NCBI GenBank assembly: GCA_051892875.1 | Contig: JBJFGR010000143.1 | Span: forward strand, 1 to 30,149 | DNA from: JBJFGR01 sp051892875 | Lineage (GTDB): Bacteria; Pseudomonadota; Gammaproteobacteria; Enterobacterales; Succinivibrionaceae | DNA length: 30,149 nt | Reading direction: 5' to 3' | In this document: piece by piece, positions 7,372-16,209 of the stretch | Layout: the number at the start of each line of letters is the position of its first letter | Position numbering within the stretch: the first letter of the stretch is position 1 | Program-made: the position numbers and the translations under genes | The notes under the pieces: generated by a model | Database searches by the model: none | What the model was told of the DNA's origin: nothing | Seen by the model: only the letters and a program-made list of their open reading frames with translations

Positions 7372-7919
7372 TAAAAATAGATTTTAGATTTGATCAAAAT
7401 TACATAAAACAACTTGTTGGTAAATATTTTCTCAAATATAGATGTGATGAACTTATTTTCACAAATTCTGTTGCTCAATTTGTGGAATTATATATCAGTG
7501 ATAAAGTTTTCTCTCTAGAAAACTTACAGGAACTAACCGATTATTTTGGTTATAATACTGATGTTGCAATTTTAAAATTTATTGAGAAAAAAGAACAATG
7601 CGTGTATGAAAAACAAGTAGATAATTTTGTACATAAAAAAATAAAGCAAGTAAAAATTGTTAATGAAAATCAAAAGATGTATATCAGAAATAAAATCGAA
7701 TATGATATTTTTTTTACTAGAGCTATTATCTTCATTTTGGATGATTTAGAAGAAATATGTTTTGAAAAAGATACATTATTTTTTTCCGAAGAAATTATAG
7801 TAAATAGAGGTCACAATTTAATAAATGTGTTAGGAAAATCAGAACAGTTTATGGAAACAATGAAAGAAGAAAAAGATGCTAAAGGTGAATATTTTAGGGA
7901 GGAAATTATTCTGAGTTAA
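7368..7919 (+). CDS. Immunity-like protein, variant 1
   Basis: This 183-residue acidic, cytosolic-looking protein starts at an ATG overlapping the toxin-like gene's stop by 4 bp. It is homologous along its length to the protein at 9358-9924. The strongest shared blocks are near residue 30 (FTNSV), KIVNE around 98-103, and residues 118-150 with RAIIFILDDLEEICFEKD followed by FFSEEII and NRGHNLINVL. It also shares the ending REEIIL. I cannot name the family. Its position directly after a variable toxin-like gene and its co-variation with it are the basis for calling it immunity. Both pair members differ from their counterparts, as expected of cognate pairs. Confidence 0.6.
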   Translation: MIKIDFRFDQNYIKQLVGKYFLKYRCDELIFTNSVAQFVELYISDKVFSLENLQELTDYFGYNTDVAILKFIEKKEQCVYEKQVDNFVHKKIKQVKIVNENQKMYIRNKIEYDIFFTRAIIFILDDLEEICFEKDTLFFSEEIIVNRGHNLINVLGKSEQFMETMKEEKDAKGEYFREEIILS

Positions 7920-7944
7920 TATAATTCAAGATATGTAAGAATGG

Positions 7945-8121
7945 TAATTTTGTAGAATATCACAAAGATATTAGTTGGGAGAATATTGTTCAATTTGCCA
8001 ATGACATAAAAGTACAACCATTTATTTTATTGTTTTTGGTAGAGTGCAAAAAGATCAAATTCTTGATTGGTCTAATTTTGCATCAAAAGTAGCAATGTAT
8101 AAATGGATTGAAAATGTTTAA
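7945..8121 (+). pseudogene. Decayed C-terminal fragment of a second HTH/metalloprotease gene
   Basis: The segment translates to FVEYHKDISWENIVQFANDI followed by KVQPFI, clearly homologous but not identical to FVKSHKSISWESIENFAKEI/NVQPFI near the end of the 5037-6125 product. A short insertion near 8028-8036 shifts the frame. From 8045 onward it is identical to the first copy, ending at the same TAA (8119-8121). This is the scar of an earlier duplication that included the protease gene. Confidence 0.8.
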
Positions 8122-8153
8122 AATCGAATTTTTAAAATTCTGAAGGAGAAAAT

Positions 8154-8345
8154 ATGTAAGATATTAAAAATATTAGTTTAATGAACATACAGCAGATGCT
8201 GGAACATCTACTGTACATTCTTAGTAAGTTTGGCAAGCAAATAATGCTAACACAAACACCGAACAGTTTAATGTTAGCACACCTTGCCAAGATGTCAAAT
8301 CTTTTAGATAAGAGGTGTGTCGGATATGACAAAAATAACTCTTGA
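8154..8345 (+). pseudogene. Leader ORF beginning ATG-TAA (cassette 2)
   Basis: This is an exact copy of 6158-6349: ribosome site, ATG, immediate TAA, then a frame open to TGA at 8343 with an internal ATG at 8181. It overlaps the ATG of the second DUF4417 gene. Since it lies inside the perfect repeat, its conservation carries no independent evidence of function. Confidence 0.5.
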
Positions 8346-9000
8346 TGACGGATCCTTTCCGTATTTAACTGAAGGTGCCTCCTTTGTTGGAAGTGCTGGA
8401 ATTCCATGTTTGATGAATATTAACAATATTCAAATCCCAAAAAGTATTATTTCTTTTGACAAAATTAAAAGAGAGAAGAATAAATTTCAGTATGTGCATT
8501 TTTATATGCATGACAAGTATTTTAATTTTATTCTAAAAAATGCTTATAAGTATGTTGATATTTTGCACCAATATGATGGTATTTTAACACCTGATTTTAC
8601 ATTAATGGTAAATCAATCATTATGTATTCAACAGATGAATACTTATTATAATCGTGCTATTGGTTATTATTTCCAAAAACAAGGAATTCCTGTTATTCCT
8701 AATATAAGGTGGAGTGATGAACGAAGTTTTGATTTTTGTTTTCTTGGAGTTCCTAAAAACTCTGTTGTAAGCGTTAGTACTCATGGGTGTATAAAATCCA
8801 AAAGATCAAAAGAATTATTCAAAATAGGTATGAGAGAAATGATAAATGTTCTCAAACCTAAAGATGTTTTAGTTCATGGTTATATGCCTAAGCAAGTTTT
8901 CGATGATTTTTCAGATGATACTATTTTTCATCGATATCCTAGTTTATTTGAGTTAACTCATCACAAGCAAAAGGAGAAAACAAATGGGAACAGGATTTAA
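8326..9000 (+). CDS. DUF4417 family protein (cassette 2)
   Basis: The 224-residue product is identical to that of 6330-7004 and has the same DUF4417 motifs (PDFTLMVNQ, PNIRWSDERSFDFCF, STHGC). It has the same ribosome site and the same 17-bp overlap with the following toxin-like gene. Keeping two identical copies, each ahead of a different toxin-like gene, points to a constant component per cassette, though the identity may simply reflect recent duplication. Confidence 0.85.
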   Translation: MTKITLDDGSFPYLTEGASFVGSAGIPCLMNINNIQIPKSIISFDKIKREKNKFQYVHFYMHDKYFNFILKNAYKYVDILHQYDGILTPDFTLMVNQSLCIQQMNTYYNRAIGYYFQKQGIPVIPNIRWSDERSFDFCFLGVPKNSVVSVSTHGCIKSKRSKELFKIGMREMINVLKPKDVLVHGYMPKQVFDDFSDDTIFHRYPSLFELTHHKQKEKTNGNRI

Positions 9001-9355
9001 AGGAGGGGCAACTAATTATCATTCATTTTCAGATAATTTGGCTAAGATAACTAATAAATATAGATTAGTTAATGGATTTTTTGGGGAAAAAGGTAGAAAG
9101 TTTGGAGTAAGAGTAATTTATGCTTGTAATCCAATAGAAGAATCTAAAAAATTCTATGAAAAATTAGCTTATGGTGGAATAGAAAATAATATTCCAGGAA
9201 ATAAGGGGGTTAGTACAAGGTTGAGTGATGGTACAATTATTGTGTATAGAGTTATTACATCGACAAAAGATTCACCTGCTGTATCAATAAATATTAAATA
9301 TAGTAACAAGAAAGATAAAGTCAATAATCAAAAGATACACTTTGTTAAGGAATAG
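8984..9355 (+). CDS. Small toxin-like protein, variant 2
   Basis: The 123-residue product shares MGTGFKGGATNYHS with variant 1 and then differs. The helix reads FYEKLAYGG, followed by LSDGTIIVYRVITSTKDSPA and NQKIHFVKE at the end. The conserved scaffold with divergent intervening residues resembles alternative toxins on one fold, with specificity matched by the next gene. No export signal is present. Its stop (9355) is 2 bp from the start of the immunity-like gene. The toxin role is inferred from architecture and end-pattern. Confidence 0.62.
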   Translation: MGTGFKGGATNYHSFSDNLAKITNKYRLVNGFFGEKGRKFGVRVIYACNPIEESKKFYEKLAYGGIENNIPGNKGVSTRLSDGTIIVYRVITSTKDSPAVSINIKYSNKKDKVNNQKIHFVKE

Positions 9356-9357
9356 TT

Positions 9358-9924
9358 ATGAAAAAATTTGATTATAGAATTGATGATAAAATATTAAAAA
9401 AATATATCAACCAAGAGTTAAAGAAATTTCGTTGTGAAAAATTTATTTTTACTAATTCTGTATCAGAAATCGTTGGTTTATATATAAATGATGATTTGCT
9501 TATTTTAAAAAATGAACAACAACAAATTGATTTCTTTGGTAATATTGAAGACGCTTCAATTTTTAGTTTATGTTCTAAAAGTAGCCAAAGTGAAAAAATA
9601 GCAATCAACGAAGATAATATGACAGATCGAATAGTTAATAAAAAGATTAGTTCTATTAAAATAGTTAACGAACATCAAACCATGATTTATAAAACTAAGC
9701 CAGAGTATGATGTTTGGATCACTAGAGCTATTATTTTTAAACTTGATGATCTTGAAGAAATATGCTTTGAAAAAGACAGTGTATGGTTTTCTGAAGAAAT
9801 TATTATTAATCGTGGGCATAACTTGATAAATGTTCTTGATGATACTAATAAATTTATTGAAACTATGGAAATGGAAGAAGATACAACAGGTGAATGCTAT
9901 AGAGAAGAAATTATTCTAGATTAA
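9358..9924 (+). CDS. Immunity-like protein, variant 2
   Basis: This 188-residue protein is homologous throughout to 7368-7919. Shared blocks include FTNSV, KIVNE, TRAIIF.LDDLEEICFEKD, FSEEII, NRGHNLINVL and the REEIIL end. The region around residues 60-90 differs most, which could be where the cognate toxin is contacted. An AAGGAA site precedes the ATG. It is the last gene before the convergent trb operon, whose final gene trbM ends 50 bp away on the other strand. Confidence 0.6.
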   Translation: MKKFDYRIDDKILKKYINQELKKFRCEKFIFTNSVSEIVGLYINDDLLILKNEQQQIDFFGNIEDASIFSLCSKSSQSEKIAINEDNMTDRIVNKKISSIKIVNEHQTMIYKTKPEYDVWITRAIIFKLDDLEEICFEKDSVWFSEEIIINRGHNLINVLDDTNKFIETMEMEEDTTGECYREEIILD

Positions 9925-9974
9925 ATTTGATATTTGTCAGATCATTTTCCTTTGTTATTGGAGCTGAAGAATTT

Positions 9975-10508
9975 TTAGAAATTAAAAAAATAAGTTTCTC
10001 CAACCTTTACTCCATCAACGAAAACTTCAACATAATACCCAGTGGTCGTACATCCTTGTGGATCTGTATGACCATTTGAACTATGAATACAACCTCGATC
10101 TTTTACCCAACTATCTCCTGATGGGCCATAGGCAACGCAAGTTTTTACTTTTTGTGGACCATAATTTCCATATCTAATTTCTTCTTTGTACTGCGTACAA
10201 ATAGTATGTGAAGGAATATAGGCTGCATAACCATCGGCTGAAGTCATTTCAGTGTTTGATATATTTGAGTTTGATGAATGCTTATTACAAAGACTAAAAG
10301 GAGGTAGAGGGCCTTGACCTCTATGAACTCTTCTAATCATTGCGCTATGAGCAGGACCACATTCACTTGGACCAAAACCAGCTGGAGCACATAACCAAAT
10401 TGCACATTCATCATCACTTATAGCATAGGAATTTGAAAAACTACTAGATATTATTATTGTTGCTATAGCTATATTTTTTGAAAAGTATTTTAAAAATTTA
10501 GTTGCCAT
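9975..10508 (-). CDS. trbM: TrbM-family conjugal transfer protein
   Basis: The 177-residue protein has an N-terminal hydrophobic signal (IAIATIIISSSFSNSYA) and then the Cys-rich TrbM-like block DDECAIWLCAPAGFGPSECG, followed by PPFSLC and further cysteines suggesting periplasmic disulfides. TrbM belongs to the P-type mating-pair-formation gene set. AAGGAG precedes the ATG, which lies directly after the trbL stop, so it is the last gene of the trb operon as seen here. The C-terminal half (from about residue 90) is extended with CTTTGYYVEVFVDG and is less typical. No clear terminator was seen beyond it. Confidence 0.78.
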   Translation of the reverse strand: MATKFLKYFSKNIAIATIIISSSFSNSYAISDDECAIWLCAPAGFGPSECGPAHSAMIRRVHRGQGPLPPFSLCNKHSSNSNISNTEMTSADGYAAYIPSHTICTQYKEEIRYGNYGPQKVKTCVAYGPSGDSWVKDRGCIHSSNGHTDPQGCTTTGYYVEVFVDGVKVGETYFFNF

Positions 10509-12224
10509 TTATTTATTCTCCTTTTTTGAATTATCTGATTTTGGTATGGATGAATCAGAATTATTATTTTGACTGGTAGTTGAATTCTCATTTGTAGTAT
10601 TGTTTGAAGAATTGTTATCAGTTTTTGATGAAGGCTCAGATGTAGAATTAGCATTTGTTTTATTACTTCCAGTTGCAAAATTACTTCCACTTACGAAAGG
10701 TTGTTTAATTGCCGAATTTCCAAATTCTTTTGTTTTTTGTGCAGCATAAACAGCACCTTTCTTAATACCTGAAATTCCTTTTTCAATACCAGCCTTACCA
10801 GCATTTATACCATGAGATGTAGTTTTAATTGGATGAGCTGCAGTACCAAAAGTTGCACCAACAGTAGCTGATGTTGCTTTTATTCCTGCAGCACCAAGCT
10901 TTAAAGCAGATTTACCAAGCCCAGCGGTTTTGGATACAGCTTTACCAATAGGTGTAGTTCCCATCTTTTGAGCAAAAGAAGTTTTATTATTTGAATTATT
11001 TTGATTAGAAGAATTTGTACTATTTGATGTTTCATTACCATGATTTGTTTGTTCTGAAGTTGAACCTCCAACTGCATTAGCAGAATCTGTCACGCCCTTA
11101 GATGGTTCAGGAGTAAATCCCTTTGCAGCTAAATTTCCAACACTTGCAGCACCTAAAACAGCTCCAACTCCAGCTCCTAACATAGCAGAACCAGCAGCAC
11201 CAGATGAGAAATTGAAACTTCCGTTTGTAATACCCCCAATAATATTAGGAACAGATTCCATTATCATGAAAAATATAATAGGAATAATCAGAAATATTAT
11301 AATAGTTACCATACTTCCACTGTCAAAATCAGCCATTAGATCTTGCATAACCATTTTCATAATTGTTACTAAAAAAATCATGGCAAAGAACTGAGAACTT
11401 GCAAAAAGTACTGATTTAAAATAATTTCTTGCGATATCTTGAGTCCATCTTGAGCCACCAAAGCCTAAGAAAAATGCACCTGCATACATTAAACACCAAA
11501 GGTTAATTAGTTGGACTAATACTTTGGTTGCAATGATTAGTGTTAATACAAAAAATCCTACAGCAATAATCATAGATATTAAATCCATAGCTATGGAGTC
11601 TAAGTCCCATTCTCTAGTTGCTGATACTTTGTCGTAAAATTCCAATCCTAAATCGATGACTTCTGAGGGCTCTAAAGTAGGTATTGAACCAGGGATTGTT
11701 GGTATTCCTGCTGCAAGACCTCCAAGCATAGCAAAGGTTTGGTAAATGTATCCTGCGATAGTAACGCCATTAGTAAGCAAAAAACTAAATAATCCAGTAA
11801 AGATTATATATTTAGCTAGTTCACCTACAATTTCACCAAATTCGGCATGTTTTAATGCTAATTCAATTGCGGTCCAAGCAAGTGAAATTCCAGCAAGTAA
11901 CCAAAATAGGGTGATAGCATACCCTTGAATCTTTGAAGCAAAAGTTGATGATTTGCTTCTAAAAGTATCTGAAATTTCATTCAAAATATTTACATGATAG
12001 TTGTTATCTACTGCTATGGCATCATTCATTGAAAAGAAAAAAATACTTATCAATAATAAACTCAAACATAATATAAAATGAGAACTCATAAATTTTATTA
12101 TTCTTTTAAGAAGTGAACTTGTTATAGTTACTATTCTTGAAAAAATAATGGTAGTAGAGTTCATCGTACAAATATTTTCTGTTCCATAATATGGAACGTA
12201 ACAACTATCATTATGGCTAAACAT
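10509..12224 (-). CDS. trbL: TrbL (VirB6-like) inner-membrane channel protein
   Basis: The 571-residue protein has several hydrophobic helices between about residues 45 and 345, including LFWLLAGISLAWTAIELAL and a segment near residues 310-325. A long Ser/Asn/Thr/Gly-rich hydrophilic tail fills residues about 360-571, as is usual for TrbL. TrbL is the polytopic membrane component of the P-type secretion channel, equivalent to VirB6. AAGGA lies 10 bp before ATG 12224, immediately after the trbJ stop. This start adds about 45 residues before the signal-like helix, so an internal start is possible. No separate trbK entry-exclusion gene lies between trbJ and trbL. Confidence 0.88.
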   Translation of the reverse strand: MFSHNDSCYVPYYGTENICTMNSTTIIFSRIVTITSSLLKRIIKFMSSHFILCLSLLLISIFFFSMNDAIAVDNNYHVNILNEISDTFRSKSSTFASKIQGYAITLFWLLAGISLAWTAIELALKHAEFGEIVGELAKYIIFTGLFSFLLTNGVTIAGYIYQTFAMLGGLAAGIPTIPGSIPTLEPSEVIDLGLEFYDKVSATREWDLDSIAMDLISMIIAVGFFVLTLIIATKVLVQLINLWCLMYAGAFFLGFGGSRWTQDIARNYFKSVLFASSQFFAMIFLVTIMKMVMQDLMADFDSGSMVTIIIFLIIPIIFFMIMESVPNIIGGITNGSFNFSSGAAGSAMLGAGVGAVLGAASVGNLAAKGFTPEPSKGVTDSANAVGGSTSEQTNHGNETSNSTNSSNQNNSNNKTSFAQKMGTTPIGKAVSKTAGLGKSALKLGAAGIKATSATVGATFGTAAHPIKTTSHGINAGKAGIEKGISGIKKGAVYAAQKTKEFGNSAIKQPFVSGSNFATGSNKTNANSTSEPSSKTDNNSSNNTTNENSTTSQNNNSDSSIPKSDNSKKENK

Positions 12225-12992
12225 TTATAAAGAATCCTTATATACTTTATTTTTCCATTTACCAGAATCTGATAATTGTTGCTTTACATATCTTTGATGT
12301 TTTGCTTTATCTTCAGCTTTTTGTTCATTATTTTTTAACTGTTCACCATGGATATTGTTTAATTGACCTCTTAATGCAACTAACTGTTCATTGGTTAGTT
12401 GGGTTAATTCTCGAGAATCAGCTAAAATTTGGTTAGAACCTTCTTCAGATCTACTTGATGCATTAGAACTCAAATTTTCAATTTTTTGTCTATCTAATTC
12501 AATGTTATAAGCTATTGAACCTTCTTTACTGATATCAAAGTTGTTTTTTAGTTGTTCATTATTTTCTTTTGCAATGGTAATATATTTTTCTAGTTCTTCT
12601 TGATGATTACTACCACAAGATTGCCATTCCATAAAATCACAACCTTGGCGTTCAAGTTCATTGATTCTATTTGCTGTTTGGTTATAAGTATCTACATATC
12701 TCTTATAATCAGTTTTTAAAGTAGTTAGTTTTGCACGTAAATCTCTAATGCTGCTTATCTGAAATTTATCAAACCTTGTATTTTTAGCTATGTTTTCTAA
12801 TTGTCTAACTTGATTTTCATAGTCGATAATCATTTGTTCATAGGTTTGTAAGGTATTTAATTGAGTATTTAATTCCTCCAAAAGTGTTAGAGGTAAAAAA
12901 GCTGATGAAGCCTCATCTAAAACAGGAATACCAGCTATTGCTATATTTGTTGAACATGCAAATATCATTGAAAGTAATAATGTTTTTTTCAT
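12225..12992 (-). CDS. trbJ: TrbJ (VirB5-like) conjugal transfer protein
   Basis: Starting at ATG 12992 (MKKTLLLSMIFACSTNIAIA), the 255-residue product has a classical signal peptide, followed by the TrbJ hallmark near LLEELNTQLNTLQTYEQMI and a long coiled helical body. TrbJ is a periplasmic or pilus-associated protein equivalent to VirB5. The upstream ATG at 13004 adds four residues without a better ribosome site, so the start at 12992 is preferred. Two cysteines (CDFMEWQSC) sit close together mid-protein. It lies between trbI and trbL in the standard order and abuts trbL. Confidence 0.88.
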   Translation of the reverse strand: MKKTLLLSMIFACSTNIAIAGIPVLDEASSAFLPLTLLEELNTQLNTLQTYEQMIIDYENQVRQLENIAKNTRFDKFQISSIRDLRAKLTTLKTDYKRYVDTYNQTANRINELERQGCDFMEWQSCGSNHQEELEKYITIAKENNEQLKNNFDISKEGSIAYNIELDRQKIENLSSNASSRSEEGSNQILADSRELTQLTNEQLVALRGQLNNIHGEQLKNNEQKAEDKAKHQRYVKQQLSDSGKWKNKVYKDSL

Positions 12993-13049
12993 ATAAATAT
13001 CCATCGTTTAGTTTTATTTATTCGATAAAATTTAGGAACTTTATCTTTT

Positions 13050-14753
13050 TTAGTAATCGTAGTTTGTATATGGTTTGGAAAATAGAATATCTTTGGTAAC
13101 CATTACATTTAATCTAAATCCTGGGCGTATTTCTAAAGTAGGACTTATATTCATGTGTTTTTGAATAACTTGCATAGTTGTTTGTCCCATTTGATTTCCT
13201 AATGATTGGGCCATTGCCCCTGATGCAGTAGTTTCACTATTGTCTCTATTTCTAGAGTATTTATCTTGACTATAAGTAACGCCAGCTGAAATAACAGATA
13301 GTAATAATGAAGATCCAAATAAGCGAAGGTAGTGGTTATTTACCAGATCGTTAGCACCTGCATAACCGCTTTGATCTGCTGCATTCATTGAACCAATATC
13401 GATATTTTTACCATCTGGAAAAACTAGTCTATTCCAAGAGACTAAAACTCTTTCTTGTCCAAAAATAATACCATTATCATAGGAACCAATAATTCTTGTG
13501 CCTTGTGGTATTAGGAGGTATCTTCCTGTAGGCGAGTCGAATACATTTTGAGATACTTGAGCTAATATTTGGCCAGGTAAATCTGAATTAATACCAGTAA
13601 TCAAAGTTGCTGGAATAACGCTACCAGTCATAACAGAATATTTTTTAGGTATTTGTACTGTTGAAGATAATTCCCATCTGTTATTTGTTGCTCCATTACT
13701 ACTAGCTACAGTAGTTTGCATAGAGCCATCAGCATTTTGAGAAATAACGCCAAGGGATAATTCGTTATTACCATTGTTATTAGAGCTTCCATTTTCAAAC
13801 ATGCCATTATTTCTTGAAGATGATTTCATTGAAGCTAATGTTTGTTGGAATTTATTATTTGTTCCATCCTCAAGCATGGCATTAATGCGATTTCTTTCAT
13901 TTTGAATATATTCTAATTTTGAAGTTGTATCTCCTGCATATACGCTACTTGCATCAATACCATGTGATGATATGTATGGATTATTTGAATTGCCAATAGC
14001 ATTATTTTTTAGTTCCTTAAAATTATGAGTAATCTTAGATGATGAATTAACAGAACTAGTAAAGAGACCAATTTTTTGTTGTCTGATTGCTATAATTTCT
14101 CTTTCTTTTTGTTGTTCTAATTGACTAGGATCTCTTGATAAAGTGTTATTGGCGTTTTCTGAATATTGGTAATTTCCTGAATTAGGATCGACTAATTGAA
14201 GCTTTGGAGTGTATGGTTGAATTAAAGTATCTGATTTAGAATTGTCACTTAATTGATTATCATTATTTAGAACACTATCTTTATTGTTTGAATTATCTGT
14301 TGATTTTTCAGGTATGATTCCGTTAGTTCCTGCTGAATCATTAATGGCATTAGCAAACATGGAATTATCTCCGATGTTAACTTTACTCATATCTGTTTCT
14401 GAAACTTTTTTCTTATTATCTACATCTGTTAAGGCAAATATAATAATTGCACCAGCAATAAGTAATACGCCAATAAGAATACGAGTAGGGTACTTTGATA
14501 AATATTTGCTTCCAGAGTGCTTCATTGGATGATCTTCAGGATTTTCATCTAAGTCAAAATCATCATCTACTTCGTCATCTATTTCATCTTCTGAAGCATT
14601 TTCCTCAATATCAGAAGATTCTAAATCTTCAGTATCCTCATCTGTTTCTTCATCATTATTATTTGATTCATCAAAAGATGTTTCTTCAAGTGCATCAGGA
14701 TCAAAGTTATCACTATCGTTTACTGAATTGTTTTGTGTTTCTTCATTACTCAT
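13050..14753 (-). CDS. trbI: TrbI (VirB10-like) channel scaffold protein
   Basis: From ATG 14753 (MSNEETQNN) the product is 567 residues. An acidic, Asp/Glu-rich cytoplasmic region comes first, one membrane helix follows (ILIGVLLIAGAIIIFALTDV, about residues 91-110), then a long low-complexity periplasmic linker and a C-terminal VirB10 domain. The last contains IPKKYSVMTGSVIPATLITG, GRYLLIPQGTRIIGSYDNG, a VSWNRLVFPDG motif and a DLVNNHYLRLFGSSLLLS antenna-like helix. It spans the envelope and couples inner and outer channel parts. AAGGA precedes ATG 14753. The longer start at 14795 would overlap trbH and is less likely. The N-terminal acidic tract is longer than I expect for the family. Confidence 0.92.
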   Translation of the reverse strand: MSNEETQNNSVNDSDNFDPDALEETSFDESNNNDEETDEDTEDLESSDIEENASEDEIDDEVDDDFDLDENPEDHPMKHSGSKYLSKYPTRILIGVLLIAGAIIIFALTDVDNKKKVSETDMSKVNIGDNSMFANAINDSAGTNGIIPEKSTDNSNNKDSVLNNDNQLSDNSKSDTLIQPYTPKLQLVDPNSGNYQYSENANNTLSRDPSQLEQQKEREIIAIRQQKIGLFTSSVNSSSKITHNFKELKNNAIGNSNNPYISSHGIDASSVYAGDTTSKLEYIQNERNRINAMLEDGTNNKFQQTLASMKSSSRNNGMFENGSSNNNGNNELSLGVISQNADGSMQTTVASSNGATNNRWELSSTVQIPKKYSVMTGSVIPATLITGINSDLPGQILAQVSQNVFDSPTGRYLLIPQGTRIIGSYDNGIIFGQERVLVSWNRLVFPDGKNIDIGSMNAADQSGYAGANDLVNNHYLRLFGSSLLLSVISAGVTYSQDKYSRNRDNSETTASGAMAQSLGNQMGQTTMQVIQKHMNISPTLEIRPGFRLNVMVTKDILFSKPYTNYDY

Positions 14754-14773
14754 AATCAGTCTATTCCTTGTTA

Positions 14774-15265
14774 TTATTTTTTGATAAGAGTCCAATTAGA
14801 TATTGGTTCACCTGTAAATGAATAGCATCTTGAATAATTGCGATTATCTATAATGATTAACAATCTTATAATCTGAGCATTATTATCAAGAACATATTTG
14901 AGATTGTTATATTGAGAACCTTCTAGTTTTTCAGAAATTTCAAAACCTTTAAGGCGTAACTGATTTTTTAAGTTTATTCCAAATTGGTCGTTAGGTTTTG
15001 TGGCAGTTACAAAATTAAATCTTGTCTTAGCAGGTGCAAATTCTTGAGTTAGGAACTGAACTGTATCATCAGTAATTGACTGAATAGCTGCATCAATATT
15101 TAATGAGGTTATCATTCCATCAGTAGGTTGTTCTGCTGTAATTTTTGTTGAAGCACAACCTATAAGGTTAACGCTCGTTAACAGCATGAATAATACGCCT
15201 AGTACTGAATGTGACCTAAATTTTTTTTGAAAACTAAATAAGGATTTCTTATCTGGTAAATTCAT
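14774..15265 (-). CDS. trbH: TrbH (VirB7-like) outer-membrane lipoprotein
   Basis: The 163-residue protein has a lipobox (SVNLIGC, Cys37) after a hydrophobic segment and then a TrbH-like domain (ITAEQPTDGM, DAAIQSITDDTVQFLTQ). It would be a lipoprotein of the outer-membrane channel complex with TrbG and TrbI. AGGGA sits at the right distance from ATG 15265, inside the end of trbG, with only 2 bp between the genes. Order and length match IncP trbH. Confidence 0.85.
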   Translation of the reverse strand: MNLPDKKSLFSFQKKFRSHSVLGVLFMLLTSVNLIGCASTKITAEQPTDGMITSLNIDAAIQSITDDTVQFLTQEFAPAKTRFNFVTATKPNDQFGINLKNQLRLKGFEISEKLEGSQYNNLKYVLDNNAQIIRLLIIIDNRNYSRCYSFTGEPISNWTLIKK

Positions 15266-15267
15266 AA

Positions 15268-16197
15268 TTATTTTTCCCTATTGTAAGTAATGGTTACTTT
15301 TTCTTGATTAGAACCAACGCCCATAATAAGGATTGCTTCTTTAAATACTGAATCAACAATAAACTTGTTATTGATAAAACGGTAATTAACTAACGTTTCT
15401 TTTTTACTGCTTTTATCAAGAACTAGAAGAGTAGGGATTTCATCGTTAGATGTATTTTCATCAAGTTGAATAATAGTTTTTTGCCCATTGTTGTAAACTC
15501 TAATAGGAGTCCAAGAAACAGAATCATCAGCAGAAATTGAGTAATTAAAATTTAAATCACCAAGATATTCATTTGTTGATGGAATAGTGTTATGAGCAAT
15601 AAACTTTTCCTTACGAGAATTGATATTTCTAAATTTCATTAACGCATCTTCAGGATAAACAAAACTTACAAGTGGCATAAGTTCTGAACGATGGGATTTA
15701 AGATTTATATGGTATGTTCTTCTGTTAGTGGTAACCAAAAGATTAGTCTTTAAACCAACGTCTAAAGGTTTGATAACTAGATGCTGAATTTCAGATGAGC
15801 CATATCCTGTAATAGCAGGTTCAATTTTCCAACGTGCTGAATCACCTAAGTGTATAGAATTAACTTCTTCACCAGATTGAAGTTCAATATCACAGACTTG
15901 TAATACAGCACACACTATATCAATTGACTGGCCTCCAAAAATAAATTGTACAGAGCCATTAGGTCCAACAACAGGTTTGGTTTTAGATGATTTATCTTTC
16001 CAATTAGCTGTTATCTTTAGAGCATTAAGTTCGGCTTCAGTTAAAGTTTCATCCTCGCCATAGAAATATTGATCTGAATATTCGGTGTTGAAATTATCAT
16101 TGGAGTTATCAATGTCATTTGAATCAATTTCTGATGCAAAAGACTGGTTTATTCCAAAACATAAAAAGGTAGCAAAAAGTAAAAATTTGAAGTTCAT
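15268..16197 (-). CDS. trbG: TrbG (VirB9-like) channel protein
   Basis: From ATG 16197 the 309-residue product has a signal peptide (MNFKFLLFATFLCFGINQSFA) and a TrbG/VirB9 body, with GPNGSVQFIFGGQSIDIVC, then GDSARWKIEPAITG and a later RTYHINLKS block. The C-terminal beta domain includes YRFINNKFIVDSVF. TrbG forms the outer-membrane ring with TrbH and TrbI. A TTG at 16227 could extend the frame but offers no ribosome site, so ATG 16197 is taken. It is now the first gene of the downstream trb segment because trbF lies 12 kb away. A 9-bp direct repeat begins only 4 bp upstream. Confidence 0.9.
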   Translation of the reverse strand: MNFKFLLFATFLCFGINQSFASEIDSNDIDNSNDNFNTEYSDQYFYGEDETLTEAELNALKITANWKDKSSKTKPVVGPNGSVQFIFGGQSIDIVCAVLQVCDIELQSGEEVNSIHLGDSARWKIEPAITGYGSSEIQHLVIKPLDVGLKTNLLVTTNRRTYHINLKSHRSELMPLVSFVYPEDALMKFRNINSRKEKFIAHNTIPSTNEYLGDLNFNYSISADDSVSWTPIRVYNNGQKTIIQLDENTSNDEIPTLLVLDKSSKKETLVNYRFINNKFIVDSVFKEAILIMGVGSNQEKVTITYNREK

Positions 16198-16200
16198 ATA

Positions 16201-16209
16201 AATTAGTAA
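16201..16209. repeat. 9-bp direct repeat at the left edge of the 12-kb insert
   Basis: AATTAGTAA occurs here, next to the trbG start, and again at 28221-28229, beyond the trbF stop. The two copies are at the boundaries where the trb operon is interrupted and could be a target-site duplication. Chance is not negligible at this base composition. Confidence 0.4.

Larger units (their letters stand above)
8045..9025 (+). repeat. Long direct repeat, copy 2 (about 981 bp)
   Basis: Identical to 6049-7029 as far as I can read. The left edge falls in the decayed protease fragment and the right edge after the shared first 14 codons of the toxin-like gene. Perfect identity between diverged flanks suggests recent duplication or gene conversion. 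Confidence 0.95.

Noticed and set aside
10490..10690. 66-codon minus-strand frame overlapping the trbL/trbM junction
   Set aside because: It is a low-complexity shadow of the repetitive trbL tail and lies wholly within trbL and trbM.
14284..14755. Plus-strand open frames across the start of trbI
   Set aside because: They are antisense to the acidic, Asp/Glu/Ser-rich trbI N-terminus and show no domain or ribosome site.
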